Source: Kineococcus xinjiangensis
GTDB taxonomy: Bacteria; Actinomycetota; Actinomycetes; Actinomycetales; Kineococcaceae
NCBI RefSeq assembly: GCF_002934625.1
Contig: NZ_PTJD01000001.1
Coordinates: 248,001-312,000, forward strand
Length of the DNA stretch: 64,000 nucleotides
Reading direction: 5' to 3'
Positions within the stretch are counted from its first letter, which is position 1. Each line of letters starts with the position of its first letter. The position numbers were made by a program, and so were the translations under genes. Shown piece by piece: positions 14,744 to 23,148 of the stretch. The notes beneath the pieces were generated by a model. The model did no database searches. It saw nothing but the letters and a program-made list of their open reading frames with translations, and was not told the DNA's origin.

Positions 14744-17416
14744 CTAGGTCAGGTCGGCGCAGGCCACGGCGTCGGCGTCGTCGGCGGCACCGGGCACCCA
14801 ACGGACGTTGGCGAACGCGGCCTCCAGCGCGCCCTCGGTGTAGACGAGGAACGGCGTGTTGACGGCCTCGAAGTCCAGCGCCCCGGTGTCGAAGCAGGAC
14901 AGCGGCACCTTCACCGTCGTCTTGGCCCCCAGCGGAAGGCCGGAGAACAGCGACGTCGCCTCGACCTCGGAGAAGCAGGGCCAGGTGCAGTGCATGCTCA
15001 GCACCGTGCGGGCCGTGGGCTTCTGCGTGACGATCGCGTCGAACACGAGCGCTCCCTCGGCCGCGAGCCAGCCGGAGAGGTCGGCCGGTTCCGACTGGAG
15101 GTAGAACTGGGCCGGCCCGGTCCCCGTCCACCGCGCCTTGCGGGCGTCCTGCTGGACGTTCACGTCGGTGGTGCGGACGTTGATGTTGGTGTGCGCCACG
15201 ACCGCGTTGACGTCGTTGCCGACCTCGGTGCCGCCCCAGTTGTCGGGCGAGCCGATGTAGGCCTTGTAGGGGGCGACGTCCTGGCGGACGAAGAGTTCGA
15301 GGTCCTCGGTGGCGGGGCCGCTGCCACCGCCGCTGTCACCGCAGCGGGCGGGGGCGTCCTCGGGAAGGGAGCCCAGGTCGGAGCCCTGCCCCTTCGTGAG
15401 CCCGTGGCCCAGCGGGAACAGCGGGTCGTAGCCCTCCTGCCCGGCGTTGAGGGGGCTCTGGCAGGCCTCCTTCGGCCAGCTGAAGGACAGCCTGCCCGTG
15501 AAGTCGTGCTCGGTGCCGACGAGGACGTCGGCGACGCCGCCGCCCTCGGTTCCGGGCAGCCAGGCGGCGACGAAGGCGTCGGAGCGGTTGAGCTCCTTGT
15601 TCATCAGGAGCGGTCGGCCGCCGACGTAGACCGTGATGACGGGCGCGCCCTTGCCGCTGACGCGGTCGAGGGTGGCGGTGTCCTGCGGGTGGAGGCGGGA
15701 GAAGTCCAGCGACCGCTTGGCGAGGTCGCCGTTGCCCTCCGCGTACGGGGTTTCGCCGATCACGGCGACGACGGCGTCGTAGGCGGCGGGGTCGACGCCC
15801 TCACCGGTGGCGCTGTGGGTGACGTGGGCCTCGCCGAGCGCCTCCTGCAGCCCGCCGAGGATGGAGGTGCCGGTGGGGAAGTCGGCGTTGGAGTTCCCCG
15901 TGCCCTGCCAGCTCAGCGTCCAGCCGCCCGTCTGGTTCTGGATGCTGTCGGCGCTCTTGCCGACGACGAGGACCTTCGCGGTCCTCTTCAGCGGCAGCGC
16001 GTTCCCCTCGTTCTTCAGCAGGACGAGGGACTTGCGCACGGCCTCGCGGGCGAGGGCCCGGTGCTCCAGTGCGGCGTCCTGCCCGGCGAAGGCGCGCTCG
16101 GACGGCTTCGGCGCCTCCATCAGCCCGGCGCGGTGCTTCACCCGCAGGATGCGCGTGACGGCGTCGTCGATGCGGGCCATGGGGATCTCGCCGGACTCCA
16201 CCTGCGCGATGGTGTTGGCGATGAAGGCCTTCCAGTCGGCCGGGACCATGACGATGTCGATGCCGGCGTTGACGGCCTGCGGGCAGCTGGCGTTGGTGCA
16301 GCCGGTGACCTGGCCGATGCCGTTCCAGTCGGAGACCACGAGGCCGTCGAAACCCATCTTCTCCTTGAGGATGCCGTTGACGGCGTAGCGGCTGCCGTGC
16401 AGCTTGCCCTCGTCGATGCCGAGCGCCTCGTTCGTCCAGCTGTTGAAGGAGACCATCACGCTCTGGGTGCCGGCGGCGATCGCGCCGTAGTAGCCCTGGG
16501 CGTGCACGTTGCGCATCTCGTCCTCGGATGCGGTGGTGACGCCCTGGTCCTTGCCGCCCTCGGTGCCGCCGTCGCCGATCCAGTGCTTGGCGGTGGCGAT
16601 GACGTGCTCGCCGTCGGGTCCGTGGGCGGAGTTCCCCTGCAGGCCGCGGGTGGCCTCGTAGCCGTAGGCACGCTGGATGCGCGCGTCCTCGGAGAACGAC
16701 TCGTACGCCCGGCCCCAGCGGTCGTCGCGGGCGACGGCGACGGTGGGCGCGAAGGCCCAGTCCTGGCCGGTGGCGCGGACCTGCTCGGCGGTGGCCTCGC
16801 CGATGTCGCGGATCAGGCAGGGGTCGTGGGCGGCGCCGAGGCCGATGTTGTGGGGGAAGACGGTGGCGCCGAAGACGTTGTTGTTGCCGTGGACGGCGTC
16901 GATGCCCCACATCACCGGGATCTTCTGGCCGGTGGAGACGGAGGCCTGCCAGTAGGCGTCGGCCAGGGCCAGCCAGTCCGCGGCGGAGGCGTGCTTGTCG
17001 CGGTCGGGCCAGGCGCCGCCGCCGTTGAGCACGGAGCCGATGGCGTACTGCCCGACCTCCTCGGGGGTGATGGAGGTGATCTCGGGCTGGGTCATCTGTC
17101 CGACCTTCTCGGCCAGGCTCATGCGCGCGACGGTGGCGGCGACCTTGCGCTCGATGGCCTTGTTGGTCTTCACGCGGCTCTGCACGCGCGGCCACTGCTC
17201 CAGGTGCGGCAGGACGGCGGGGATCTCCGCGCAGCCGCCGCGGCCCTTCTCGGGAGCGCCGATGACGGGCTGGGTGCTGGTGCGGCGCTCCTGCTGCGGG
17301 GCGGCGACGGCGGGCGGGGCCACGGTGCCGGCGCCGAGGAGTGCCAGCGCGGTGACGGCGACGACTGAGCGGGGAGTGCGGCGCGGCGCAGGGCGTCGCG
17401 TTCGGGGAAGGGGCAT
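14744..17416 (-). CDS. Secreted GH3 beta-glucosidase / exo-beta-glucanase
   Basis: An 890-aa exported glycoside hydrolase. The twin-basic N-terminus (PLPRTRRPAPRRTPR) and hydrophobic core to AVAAP form a signal peptide of about 38 residues. The GH3 N-terminal barrel follows (KVGQMTQPEI, MWGIDAVHGNNNVFGATVFPHNIGLGA, AKHWIGDGGTEGGKDQG). The nucleophile aspartate is in GLVVSDWNGIGQ. The GH3 C-terminal domain (LVLLKNEGNALPL, WLPGTEGGGVADVLVG) and a C-terminal ExoP-like beta-sandwich (after a GGGSG linker near residue 690) complete it. Cellodextrins or beta-1,3-glucan fragments are likely substrates. Expression is probably controlled by the divergent LacI regulator through the operator-like sites upstream. 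Confidence 0.93.
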   Translation of the reverse strand: MPLPRTRRPAPRRTPRSVVAVTALALLGAGTVAPPAVAAPQQERRTSTQPVIGAPEKGRGGCAEIPAVLPHLEQWPRVQSRVKTNKAIERKVAATVARMSLAEKVGQMTQPEITSITPEEVGQYAIGSVLNGGGAWPDRDKHASAADWLALADAYWQASVSTGQKIPVMWGIDAVHGNNNVFGATVFPHNIGLGAAHDPCLIRDIGEATAEQVRATGQDWAFAPTVAVARDDRWGRAYESFSEDARIQRAYGYEATRGLQGNSAHGPDGEHVIATAKHWIGDGGTEGGKDQGVTTASEDEMRNVHAQGYYGAIAAGTQSVMVSFNSWTNEALGIDEGKLHGSRYAVNGILKEKMGFDGLVVSDWNGIGQVTGCTNASCPQAVNAGIDIVMVPADWKAFIANTIAQVESGEIPMARIDDAVTRILRVKHRAGLMEAPKPSERAFAGQDAALEHRALAREAVRKSLVLLKNEGNALPLKRTAKVLVVGKSADSIQNQTGGWTLSWQGTGNSNADFPTGTSILGGLQEALGEAHVTHSATGEGVDPAAYDAVVAVIGETPYAEGNGDLAKRSLDFSRLHPQDTATLDRVSGKGAPVITVYVGGRPLLMNKELNRSDAFVAAWLPGTEGGGVADVLVGTEHDFTGRLSFSWPKEACQSPLNAGQEGYDPLFPLGHGLTKGQGSDLGSLPEDAPARCGDSGGGSGPATEDLELFVRQDVAPYKAYIGSPDNWGGTEVGNDVNAVVAHTNINVRTTDVNVQQDARKARWTGTGPAQFYLQSEPADLSGWLAAEGALVFDAIVTQKPTARTVLSMHCTWPCFSEVEATSLFSGLPLGAKTTVKVPLSCFDTGALDFEAVNTPFLVYTEGALEAAFANVRWVPGAADDADAVACADLT

Positions 17417-17508
17417 GGGCGGTCCGTCCTCGGGCCGAAGGGAGGCGGCGCACCGTCGCGCCGGTGCGCGGCATCCTGATCCTCCTGGCCTCCGGCGTCA
17501 ACCCTCCG

Positions 17509-17523
17509 TGAAAGCGCAATCTC
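17509..17523 (+). promoter_or_regulatory. Operator-like site 1 for the LacI regulator
   Basis: TGAAAGCGCAATCTC, a half-conserved version of the GCGC-centred LacI-family palindrome. An exact inverted copy lies at 17563-17577; centre-to-centre distance is 54 bp (about five helical turns). It is 93 bp upstream of the GH3 start in the divergent gap. Confidence 0.65.
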
Positions 17524-17562
17524 ACGCCGGTTCCGCAGGGCGCCAACCGGAAACGTCGATTC

Positions 17563-17577
17563 GAGATTGCGCTTTCA
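17563..17577 (-). promoter_or_regulatory. Operator-like site 2 for the LacI regulator
   Basis: GAGATTGCGCTTTCA, the exact reverse complement of site 1, about 100 bp upstream of the chosen LacI start. The pair fits a repressor that binds the same DNA face twice, possibly by looping. Confidence 0.65.
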
Positions 17578-17679
17578 GCGTCGGGCGACATGCGCCGCCG
17601 CCTCCGGCGGGCGTCGGCGTGCGGCACAATCGGGGAACCGTCGCGCCGCCGGGGCCGGTGGTGCGGACGGGGGTGGGTC

Positions 17680-18711
17680 GTGGCGGCAGGCACGCGGGGC
17701 ACCGGGGTCCGCCCCGCCCCGACGCTCGCGACCGTCGCCGCGGCGGCCGGGGTCTCCCCCGCCACCGTCTCGCGCGTCGTCAACGGCTCGGCGACCGTCT
17801 CCCCCGAGCACCGCGAAGCCGTCGAGCGGGCGGTGGCGCGCCTCGGCTACGTGCCCAACCGTGCGGCGCGCAGCCTGGTGACGCGCCGCACCGGGGCCAT
17901 CGCCCTCGTGGTGCGCGAGGCGGTCGAGTTCGGCGTCGGCGACCCGTACCTCGCCTCGTTCGTCGTGGCGGCCAGCCAGTCCGTGGTCGGGACCGGGGTC
18001 CACCTCGTCGTGATGGTGGCCTCCGACGACAGCGAGCACGAACCCGTCGGCTCCTACGTGCTGTCCGGGCACGTGGACGGGGCGATCCTGCTCTCCGTCC
18101 ACGCCGGCGACCCCCTGCCCCAGCAGCTGCTGCGGGCGGGGGTCCCCCTCGTGGTCGGCGGGCGGCCCCCGATGGCGCTCGAGGGCGGCTGCTACGTCGA
18201 CAGCGACAACACCGCCGGCGGCGCCCTCGCCGCGCAGCGGTTCCTCGCCACGGGCCGCCGGTGCATCGCCGCGGTCTCGGGCCCCGCCGACATGACGGCG
18301 GCCGCCGACCGGCTCGCCGGCTTCCGCTCCGCCCTGCGCGAGGCCGGCCGCGACACCGGCCTCGTGGAGTACGGGGCGTTCACGCGGTCCTCGGGCGAAC
18401 GCGCGGTGCGCGAGCTGCTGGAGCGCGAACCCCGCATCGACGCCGTCTTCGCCGCGAGCGACGTGATGGCCCTGGGCGTCCTGCGCGGGCTGCGGGCGGC
18501 GGGGCGCCGGGTGCCCGAGGACGTGGCCGTCATCGGCTTCGACGACGTGGACCTCGCCGCCTACGCCGAGCCGCCGCTGACCACGGTGCGCCAACCCACC
18601 GCCGTGCAGGCCCGCACGATGGTCGAGGCCGTCCTGGCGCAGATCCGCGGCGAGGGCACCCCCGATCCCGTGGTGCTGCCCACGGAGCTGGTCGTGCGCG
18701 ACTCCGCCTGA
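17680..18711 (+). CDS. LacI-family transcriptional regulator
   Basis: A repressor with the LacI helix-turn-helix PTLATVAAAAGVSPATVSRVVNGSATVSPEHREAVERAVARLGYVPNRAARSLVT at about residues 12-67 and a periplasmic-binding-protein-like effector domain (GDPYLASFVVAASQSV, GGRPPMALEGGCYVDSDNTAGGALAAQRFLATG, VIGFDDVDLAAYAEPPLTTVRQP). It is divergent from the secreted GH3 beta-glucosidase and likely represses it until an oligosaccharide binds. I chose GTG 17680 because the HTH follows within 12 residues and a GGACGGGGG site precedes it; an ATG at 17590 would add 30 Arg-rich residues and begin 13 bp after operator 2. Confidence 0.92.
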   Translation: MAAGTRGTGVRPAPTLATVAAAAGVSPATVSRVVNGSATVSPEHREAVERAVARLGYVPNRAARSLVTRRTGAIALVVREAVEFGVGDPYLASFVVAASQSVVGTGVHLVVMVASDDSEHEPVGSYVLSGHVDGAILLSVHAGDPLPQQLLRAGVPLVVGGRPPMALEGGCYVDSDNTAGGALAAQRFLATGRRCIAAVSGPADMTAAADRLAGFRSALREAGRDTGLVEYGAFTRSSGERAVRELLEREPRIDAVFAASDVMALGVLRGLRAAGRRVPEDVAVIGFDDVDLAAYAEPPLTTVRQPTAVQARTMVEAVLAQIRGEGTPDPVVLPTELVVRDSA

Positions 18712-18744
18712 CGGCACGGGCCGCGTGGGTGGCGCCGTCGGGGT

Positions 18745-19743
18745 TCAGATCCCGTCGGTGGTCCGCGGCCTCGAGAGCAGGGCACGGGCGGCCTCGGCAG
18801 CCGAGCGGCGGCCCGCGACGACCTCCGCGACCTGCTCCGTCAGCGGCATCTGCACCCCCCGGGAGTGCGCCAGGCCGAGCACGGCGGCGGCGGAACGCAC
18901 GCCCTCCGCGACCTGCCCGGCGCCCAGCACCTCCTGCACCCCGCGGCCCTGCCCCAGCGCCACACCGGCGCGGTGGTTGCGGGAGAGCGGCGACGCGCAG
19001 GTGGCGACGAGGTCCCCGGCCCCGGCGAGCCCGGCGAAGGTCCCGGAACTGGCGCCGAGCGCGACGCCGAGGCGCGCGGACTCGGCCAGCCCGCGCGTGA
19101 CCACGGCGGCCTTGGCGTTGTCGCCGTAGCCGAGACCCTCGGCGATGCCCACGGCCAGCGCGACGACGTTCTTCACCGCCCCCGCCACCTCCACGCCGAC
19201 GACGTCGGTGGACAGGTAGGGCCGGAAGGAGGCCGTCGTGCAGGCGTCGGCGACGGCGTGGCCGGTGGTGTCGTCGGTGCAGGCGACGACGGTGGCGGAG
19301 GGCTCGCGGCGCGCGACCTCCAGCGCCAGGTTGGGGCCGGAGACGGCCACCAGCCGCTCCTGGGCGGCGCCGGTGACCTCGCGCACCACCTCGGTCATCC
19401 GGGCCCCGGTGCCCAGCTCCACGCCCTTGGCCAGGCTGACGAGGGGCGCGGCGGGCGGCAGGAGCGGCGCCCAGCGCACGAGGTGCTCGCGCAGCGCCTG
19501 GGCGGGGACGGCGAGCACCACCAGGTCCGCGCCCGCCAGCGCCGCCGCGGCGTCGGTCGTGGCGCGCACCCCCGTCGGGAGCTCGATGCCCGGCAGGTAG
19601 ACGCTGTTGGTGCGGCTCTCGTGCAGCTCGCGGGCCACCGCGTCCCGGCGCGCCCACACGTGGACGTCGCAGCCGGCGTCGGCGAGCACCAGCGCGAACG
19701 CGGTGCCCCACCCGCCGGCTCCGAGGACGGTGACGCGGGTCAT
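18745..19743 (-). CDS. gpsA: Glycerol-3-phosphate dehydrogenase [NAD(P)+]
   Basis: GpsA reduces dihydroxyacetone phosphate to sn-glycerol 3-phosphate for phospholipid synthesis. The N-terminus MTRVTVLGAGGWGTAFALVLADAGCDVHVWARR is the dinucleotide-binding GxGxxG motif, and the catalytic region EVAGAVKNVVALAVGIAEGLGYGDNAKAAVVTRGLAE contains the conserved lysine. Length 332 aa is typical. The frame is open far upstream, but the ATG at 19743 begins exactly at the Rossmann fold. It is convergent with the LacI gene (33-bp gap) and divergent from fbiD/cofC. Confidence 0.96.
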   Translation of the reverse strand: MTRVTVLGAGGWGTAFALVLADAGCDVHVWARRDAVARELHESRTNSVYLPGIELPTGVRATTDAAAALAGADLVVLAVPAQALREHLVRWAPLLPPAAPLVSLAKGVELGTGARMTEVVREVTGAAQERLVAVSGPNLALEVARREPSATVVACTDDTTGHAVADACTTASFRPYLSTDVVGVEVAGAVKNVVALAVGIAEGLGYGDNAKAAVVTRGLAESARLGVALGASSGTFAGLAGAGDLVATCASPLSRNHRAGVALGQGRGVQEVLGAGQVAEGVRSAAAVLGLAHSRGVQMPLTEQVAEVVAGRRSAAEAARALLSRPRTTDGI

Positions 19744-19827
19744 GCCGCGCCTCGGGGAGCAGGGGTCATCGGGCGAACCTCCGGAGTGTGCGGTGGACGG
19801 GGGACGTGCGGGTGCCAGGATCGGGCC

Positions 19828-20526
19828 GTGAGCGCCGTTCCCGCCCCCGCGAGGCCCTGCGGGGCCCCTCCCGGCCGAGAGGGGTGGACGCTGGTGCTGC
19901 CGGTGAAGGGCGGACCGGCGGCGAAGTCGCGGCTGCGGCCGCCGCCGGGCGTCGACCGCGAGGACCTCGCCCTCGCCATCGCCCTGGACGCGGTGGCGGC
20001 GGTGGCGCGCTGCCCCGCAGTCTCCGCCGTCGTGGTGGTGACGCACGACGACCGGGTGGTGCGTTCGTGCGCGGGCGCCGGCCCGCGGGTCGCGGTGCTG
20101 CGGGAGCCCGCACCGGGCCGGGGGCTGGCGGCGGCCGTCGCCGACGGTGTGGCGGTGGCCGGCGCGGGACGGGTGGCGGTCCTGCTGCCCGACCTGCCCG
20201 CGCTGCGCCCGCACGACCTGACCGCGGCCCTCGACGCCGCCGGGCGCGCCCTGCACGCCCCGCAGCCCCCGCCGATGGTCTTCGTCGCGGACGCCGACGG
20301 CACCGGGACGGTCCTGCTGGCGTCGAGGTCGGCCCGGGAGCTGCGCCCGGCCTTCGGCCCGGCCTCGGCGGCCGCCCACGCCGCCCTCGGGGCCCTCGCG
20401 CTCGACGTCGCCGCCCCGCGCCTGCGGCGCGACGTGGACACCGCGGAGGCCCTGCAGGAGGCCGTGGCGGCGGGGGTGGGCCCCCGCACCGCCGACGTGC
20501 TGGCGGGGGCCGCCAGCCGCGTCTGA
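19828..20526 (+). CDS. fbiD: Phosphoenolpyruvate/2-phospho-L-lactate guanylyltransferase (coenzyme F420 synthesis)
   Basis: A 232-aa nucleotidyltransferase of the CofC/FbiD family, which activates PEP (or 2-phospholactate) with GTP in the F420 pathway of actinobacteria. Motifs: WTLVLPVKGGPAAKSRL at the N-terminus, the metal-binding region VAVLLPDLPALRPHDLTAAL, FVADADGTGTVLLAS, and RRDVDTAEALQEA near the C-terminus. The GTG at 19828 is used as start, giving a VSAVPAPARP lead. The gpsA-cofC-murA neighbourhood is also seen in other actinomycetes. Confidence 0.9.
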   Translation: MSAVPAPARPCGAPPGREGWTLVLPVKGGPAAKSRLRPPPGVDREDLALAIALDAVAAVARCPAVSAVVVVTHDDRVVRSCAGAGPRVAVLREPAPGRGLAAAVADGVAVAGAGRVAVLLPDLPALRPHDLTAALDAAGRALHAPQPPPMVFVADADGTGTVLLASRSARELRPAFGPASAAAHAALGALALDVAAPRLRRDVDTAEALQEAVAAGVGPRTADVLAGAASRV

Positions 20527-20543
20527 GGCCCGCGGGCACCAGG

Positions 20544-20570
20544 TCCCCGGCCGCCCCGGGGCGCCGGGGA
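20544..20570. terminator. Convergent hairpin between fbiD and murA
   Basis: TCCCCGGC...GCCGGGGA with inner GCCCC/GGGGC arms and a one-base bulge, between the fbiD stop (20526) and the murA stop (20576). It probably terminates both genes. Confidence 0.6.
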
Positions 20571-20575
20571 GCGGC

Positions 20576-21904
20576 TCAGGACGCGGCCTGCAGGTCGCGG
20601 TCGTACGTCGCGCCGAGGGAGTCGAGCTTCGCCTGGAAGTGCTCGTACCCGCGGTCGATGAGGTCGATGCCGTAGACGCGGGAGGTGCCCTCCGCGGCCA
20701 GCGCCGCGATGAGGTGGCTGAACCCGCCGCGCAGGTCCGGCACGACGATGTCGGCCCCGCGCAGCTTCGCCGGGCCGGAGATGACCGCGGAGTGGCGGAA
20801 GTTGCGAGCGCCGAAGCGGCAGGGGCGCCCGCCGAGGCACTCCTTGTAGACCTGGATGACCGCGCCCATCTCGCGCAGCGCGTCCGTGAAGCCGAAGCGG
20901 TTCTCGTACACCGTCTCGTGGACGATGGACAGGCCGCTGGCCTGCGTGAGCGCCACCACGAGGGGCTGCTGCCAGTCGGTCATGAAGCCGGGGTGGACGT
21001 CGGTCTCCAGCACGATGGAGTCCAGGTCGCCGCCCGGGTGCCAGAACCGGATCCCGCCCTCGTCGATCTCGAAGGCGCCGCCGACCTTCCGGAAGACGTT
21101 GAGGAACGTCATCATCTCCGGCTGGCTGGCGCCCTCGACGTAGATGTCGCCGTGGGTGGCCAGCGCCGCGCACGCCCAGGAGGCGGCCTCGATGCGGTCG
21201 GACAGCGCCCGGTGCTTGAACCCGGTGAGCCGGTCGACCCCCTCGATGCGGATGACCCGGTCGGTGTCGACGCTGATGATCGCGCCCATCTTCTGCAGCA
21301 CGGCGATCAGGTCCATGATCTCCGGCTCGATGGCCGCGTTGCGCAGCTCCGTCACGCCGACGGCGCGCACCGCCGTGAGCAGGACCTGCTCGGTGGCGCC
21401 CACGCTCGGGTAGGGCAGCTCCACGTGCGTGCCGTGCAGCCCGTTCGGGGCGGTCAGGCGGATGCCCATGGGCTGCTTCTCCACCTGGGCGCCGAACGAG
21501 CGGAGCACGTCCAGGTGGTAGTTGATGGGGCGGTCCCCGATGCGACACCCGCCGAGGTCGGGGATGAACGCCTCGCCCAGGCGGTGCACGAGGGGGCCGC
21601 AGAGGAGGATCGGGATGCGGCTGGCGCCGGCGTGGGCGTCGATGTCGGCCATCCGGGCGCTCTCGACGTTGCTCGGGTCGAGCAGGAGCTCGCCGTTGCC
21701 GTCGTTCTTCACCGAGACGCCGTGCAGCTCCATCAGCCGGGTGACGACGGCGACGTCGCGGATGTCCGGGACGTTGCTCAGGCGGCTCGGCTCCTCACCC
21801 AGCAGCGCGGCGACCATCGCCTTGGAGACGAAGTTCTTCGCCCCTCGCACCCGGAGAGAGCCCCGCAGCGGGATCCCGCCGCGCACCGTCAGCACGTCTG
21901 CCAT
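20576..21904 (-). CDS. murA: UDP-N-acetylglucosamine 1-carboxyvinyltransferase
   Basis: MurA adds enolpyruvate from PEP to UDP-GlcNAc, the first committed step of peptidoglycan synthesis. This 442-aa copy begins MADVLTVRGGIPLRGSLRVRGAKNFVSKAMVAALL. The substrate lysine/asparagine pair (KN) is present, and the fosfomycin-target cysteine is kept in LGGCRIGDRPINYHLDVL. The C-terminal LRGGFSHLIAALAAEGTSRVYGIDLIDRGYEHF replaces the commoner LRAGA motif, as in the actinobacterial MurA adjacent to HU. The ATG at 21904 is chosen; the long upstream open frame is antisense to the HU tail. Confidence 0.94.
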   Translation of the reverse strand: MADVLTVRGGIPLRGSLRVRGAKNFVSKAMVAALLGEEPSRLSNVPDIRDVAVVTRLMELHGVSVKNDGNGELLLDPSNVESARMADIDAHAGASRIPILLCGPLVHRLGEAFIPDLGGCRIGDRPINYHLDVLRSFGAQVEKQPMGIRLTAPNGLHGTHVELPYPSVGATEQVLLTAVRAVGVTELRNAAIEPEIMDLIAVLQKMGAIISVDTDRVIRIEGVDRLTGFKHRALSDRIEAASWACAALATHGDIYVEGASQPEMMTFLNVFRKVGGAFEIDEGGIRFWHPGGDLDSIVLETDVHPGFMTDWQQPLVVALTQASGLSIVHETVYENRFGFTDALREMGAVIQVYKECLGGRPCRFGARNFRHSAVISGPAKLRGADIVVPDLRGGFSHLIAALAAEGTSRVYGIDLIDRGYEHFQAKLDSLGATYDRDLQAAS

Positions 21905-22022
21905 GTCCACATCCTCGTCCTGTTCCCCGGCGCTCACCGGCACCGGCGCGGTCGGCGTGTCGACCGCCGTCCGGATGCCGGTGGGCACCGGGGGTCGTCG
22001 TCGTCCAGCGGACGACGGTACT

Positions 22023-22844
22023 TCAGGACTTCTTGGCTGCGCGACGCGCCGGCGTGGCGGCCGTCTTGGTGGCGGCCGTCTTGGTGGCCGCGGTCTTCGT
22101 GGCGGCCGTCTTGGTGGCCGCGGTCTTCGTCGCGGCGGTCCTGGTCGCGGGCGCGGCCTTGGTGGCGGTCTTCGTCGCCGTCTTGGTGGCGGCGGCCTTG
22201 GCCGGGGCCTCCTTGGCCGCGGCGGCGCGGGTGCCGGTGGCGCGGGTGGTGGCGGTCTTGGCGGGAGCGGTCTTGGCGGCGGTCTTCGTCGCGGCCGTCT
22301 TGGTGGCGGCGGTCTTCGTCGCGGCGGTCTTGGTGGCGGCCGTCCTGGTGGCCGTCCTGGTGGCCGCGGTCTTGGCCGGCGCCTCCTTGGCCGCCGCGGC
22401 GCGGGTGCCCGCGGTCCGCGTGCCCGCCGCGGCGCGGCCGGTGGTCTGCTTGGCGGCGGTGGTGCTGGTCGGCGCGGCCGCGGGGGCCGCGGGGGCGGCG
22501 GCAGCACGCGTCCGGGCCGCCCCGGCCGCGTTGCGCTCCTTCAGCGTGGCGGCCAGTGCGCGCAGGGCCTTGGTGTCGGCCACGACCTCCTTGAAGGCCG
22601 TGCCCGGACGGAACCGGGGGACGGAGGTCTTCTTGATCTTGACGGCCTCACCGGTGCGCGGGTTGCGGCCGGTGCGGGCGTTGCGCGCCTGCTTCTCGAA
22701 CGTCCCGAAACCGCTGATGGCGACCTTGTCGCCCTTCGCGACCGTCAGGGTGATGGTCTCCACGATGGCCTCGACGGCCTCGGTCGCGGCTCGACGTCCC
22801 CCCAGGCGCTCCTCGAGCGCCTCGACCAGCTGGGCCTTGTTCAC
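22023..22844 (-). CDS. hup: HU-type DNA-binding protein with long Lys/Ala/Thr repeat tail
   Basis: A histone-like nucleoid protein. Residues 1-90 (MNKAQLVEALEERLGGRRAATEAVEAIVETITLTVAKGDKVAISGFGTFEKQARNARTGRNPRTGEAVKIKKTSVPRFRPGTAFKEVV) are a complete HU fold. Residues about 115-273 are a basic tail made largely of AATKT pentapeptides, interrupted by two copies of a GTRAAAAKEAPAK block. This resembles mycobacterial HupB and Streptomyces HupS tails but is unusually long and regular. GTG start at 22844 has a GGAGGA site. Adjacent to murA in the same orientation. Confidence 0.94.
   Translation of the reverse strand: MNKAQLVEALEERLGGRRAATEAVEAIVETITLTVAKGDKVAISGFGTFEKQARNARTGRNPRTGEAVKIKKTSVPRFRPGTAFKEVVADTKALRALAATLKERNAAGAARTRAAAAPAAPAAAPTSTTAAKQTTGRAAAGTRTAGTRAAAAKEAPAKTAATRTATRTAATKTAATKTAATKTAATKTAAKTAPAKTATTRATGTRAAAAKEAPAKAAATKTATKTATKAAPATRTAATKTAATKTAATKTAATKTAATKTAATPARRAAKKS
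22040..22400 (-). repeat. 15-bp coding repeats in the HU tail
   Basis: Tandem 15-bp units encoding AATKT occur in at least two runs (about 22050-22145 and 22280-22345), joined by a longer imperfect duplication containing the GTRAAAAKEAPAK block. Units differ mainly at third codon positions. Confidence 0.8.
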
Positions 22845-23080
22845 GGTGTCCTCCTCGTCGCGGACTGCTCTGCATGAGGCCGAGCGCGAGCCCGGACGAA
22901 GAGAACGGTACGGCGCGCGATCAACGCCGTCCACCGCAACACGCACGGGAGTCGTTGTGCCGCAGTCGGTCCGCAGAGCCGGATGCGGCGTCCCGCCGCC
23001 CGCCGCAGGCCCCGACAGGCGGGGGCGCCGCTGCGGCCGGTGCCCGTAGAACCGTTGCGGCACAACGGCTCCGGCACGCC
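22845..23080. other. HU upstream region with a 12-bp inverted repeat
   Basis: No gene is apparent. CGTTGTGCCGCA at 22953-22964 recurs inverted at 23056-23067; the second copy is itself a small hairpin (CCGTTG/CAACGG). The HU promoter must lie here, but I cannot fix its -35/-10 elements with confidence. Confidence 0.5.
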
Positions 23081-23130
23081 GGAGGGGCCCGGCCCCAGAG
23101 GTGTCACCACCTCCGGGGCCGGGCCCCTCC
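23081..23130 (-). terminator. Terminator of the leuCD operon
   Basis: A long GC-rich hairpin (GGAGGGGCCCGGCCCC with its complement, plus an inner AGGTG/CACCT stem around TCAC) 18 bp after the leuD stop. Confidence 0.8.
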
Positions 23131-23148
23131 CCCGCCGCGCCGAACCGC

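Noticed and set aside
15801-17783. 660-codon minus-strand frame over the GH3 gene
   Set aside because: Frame-shifted shadow of the GH3 coding sequence, Arg-rich with no motif.
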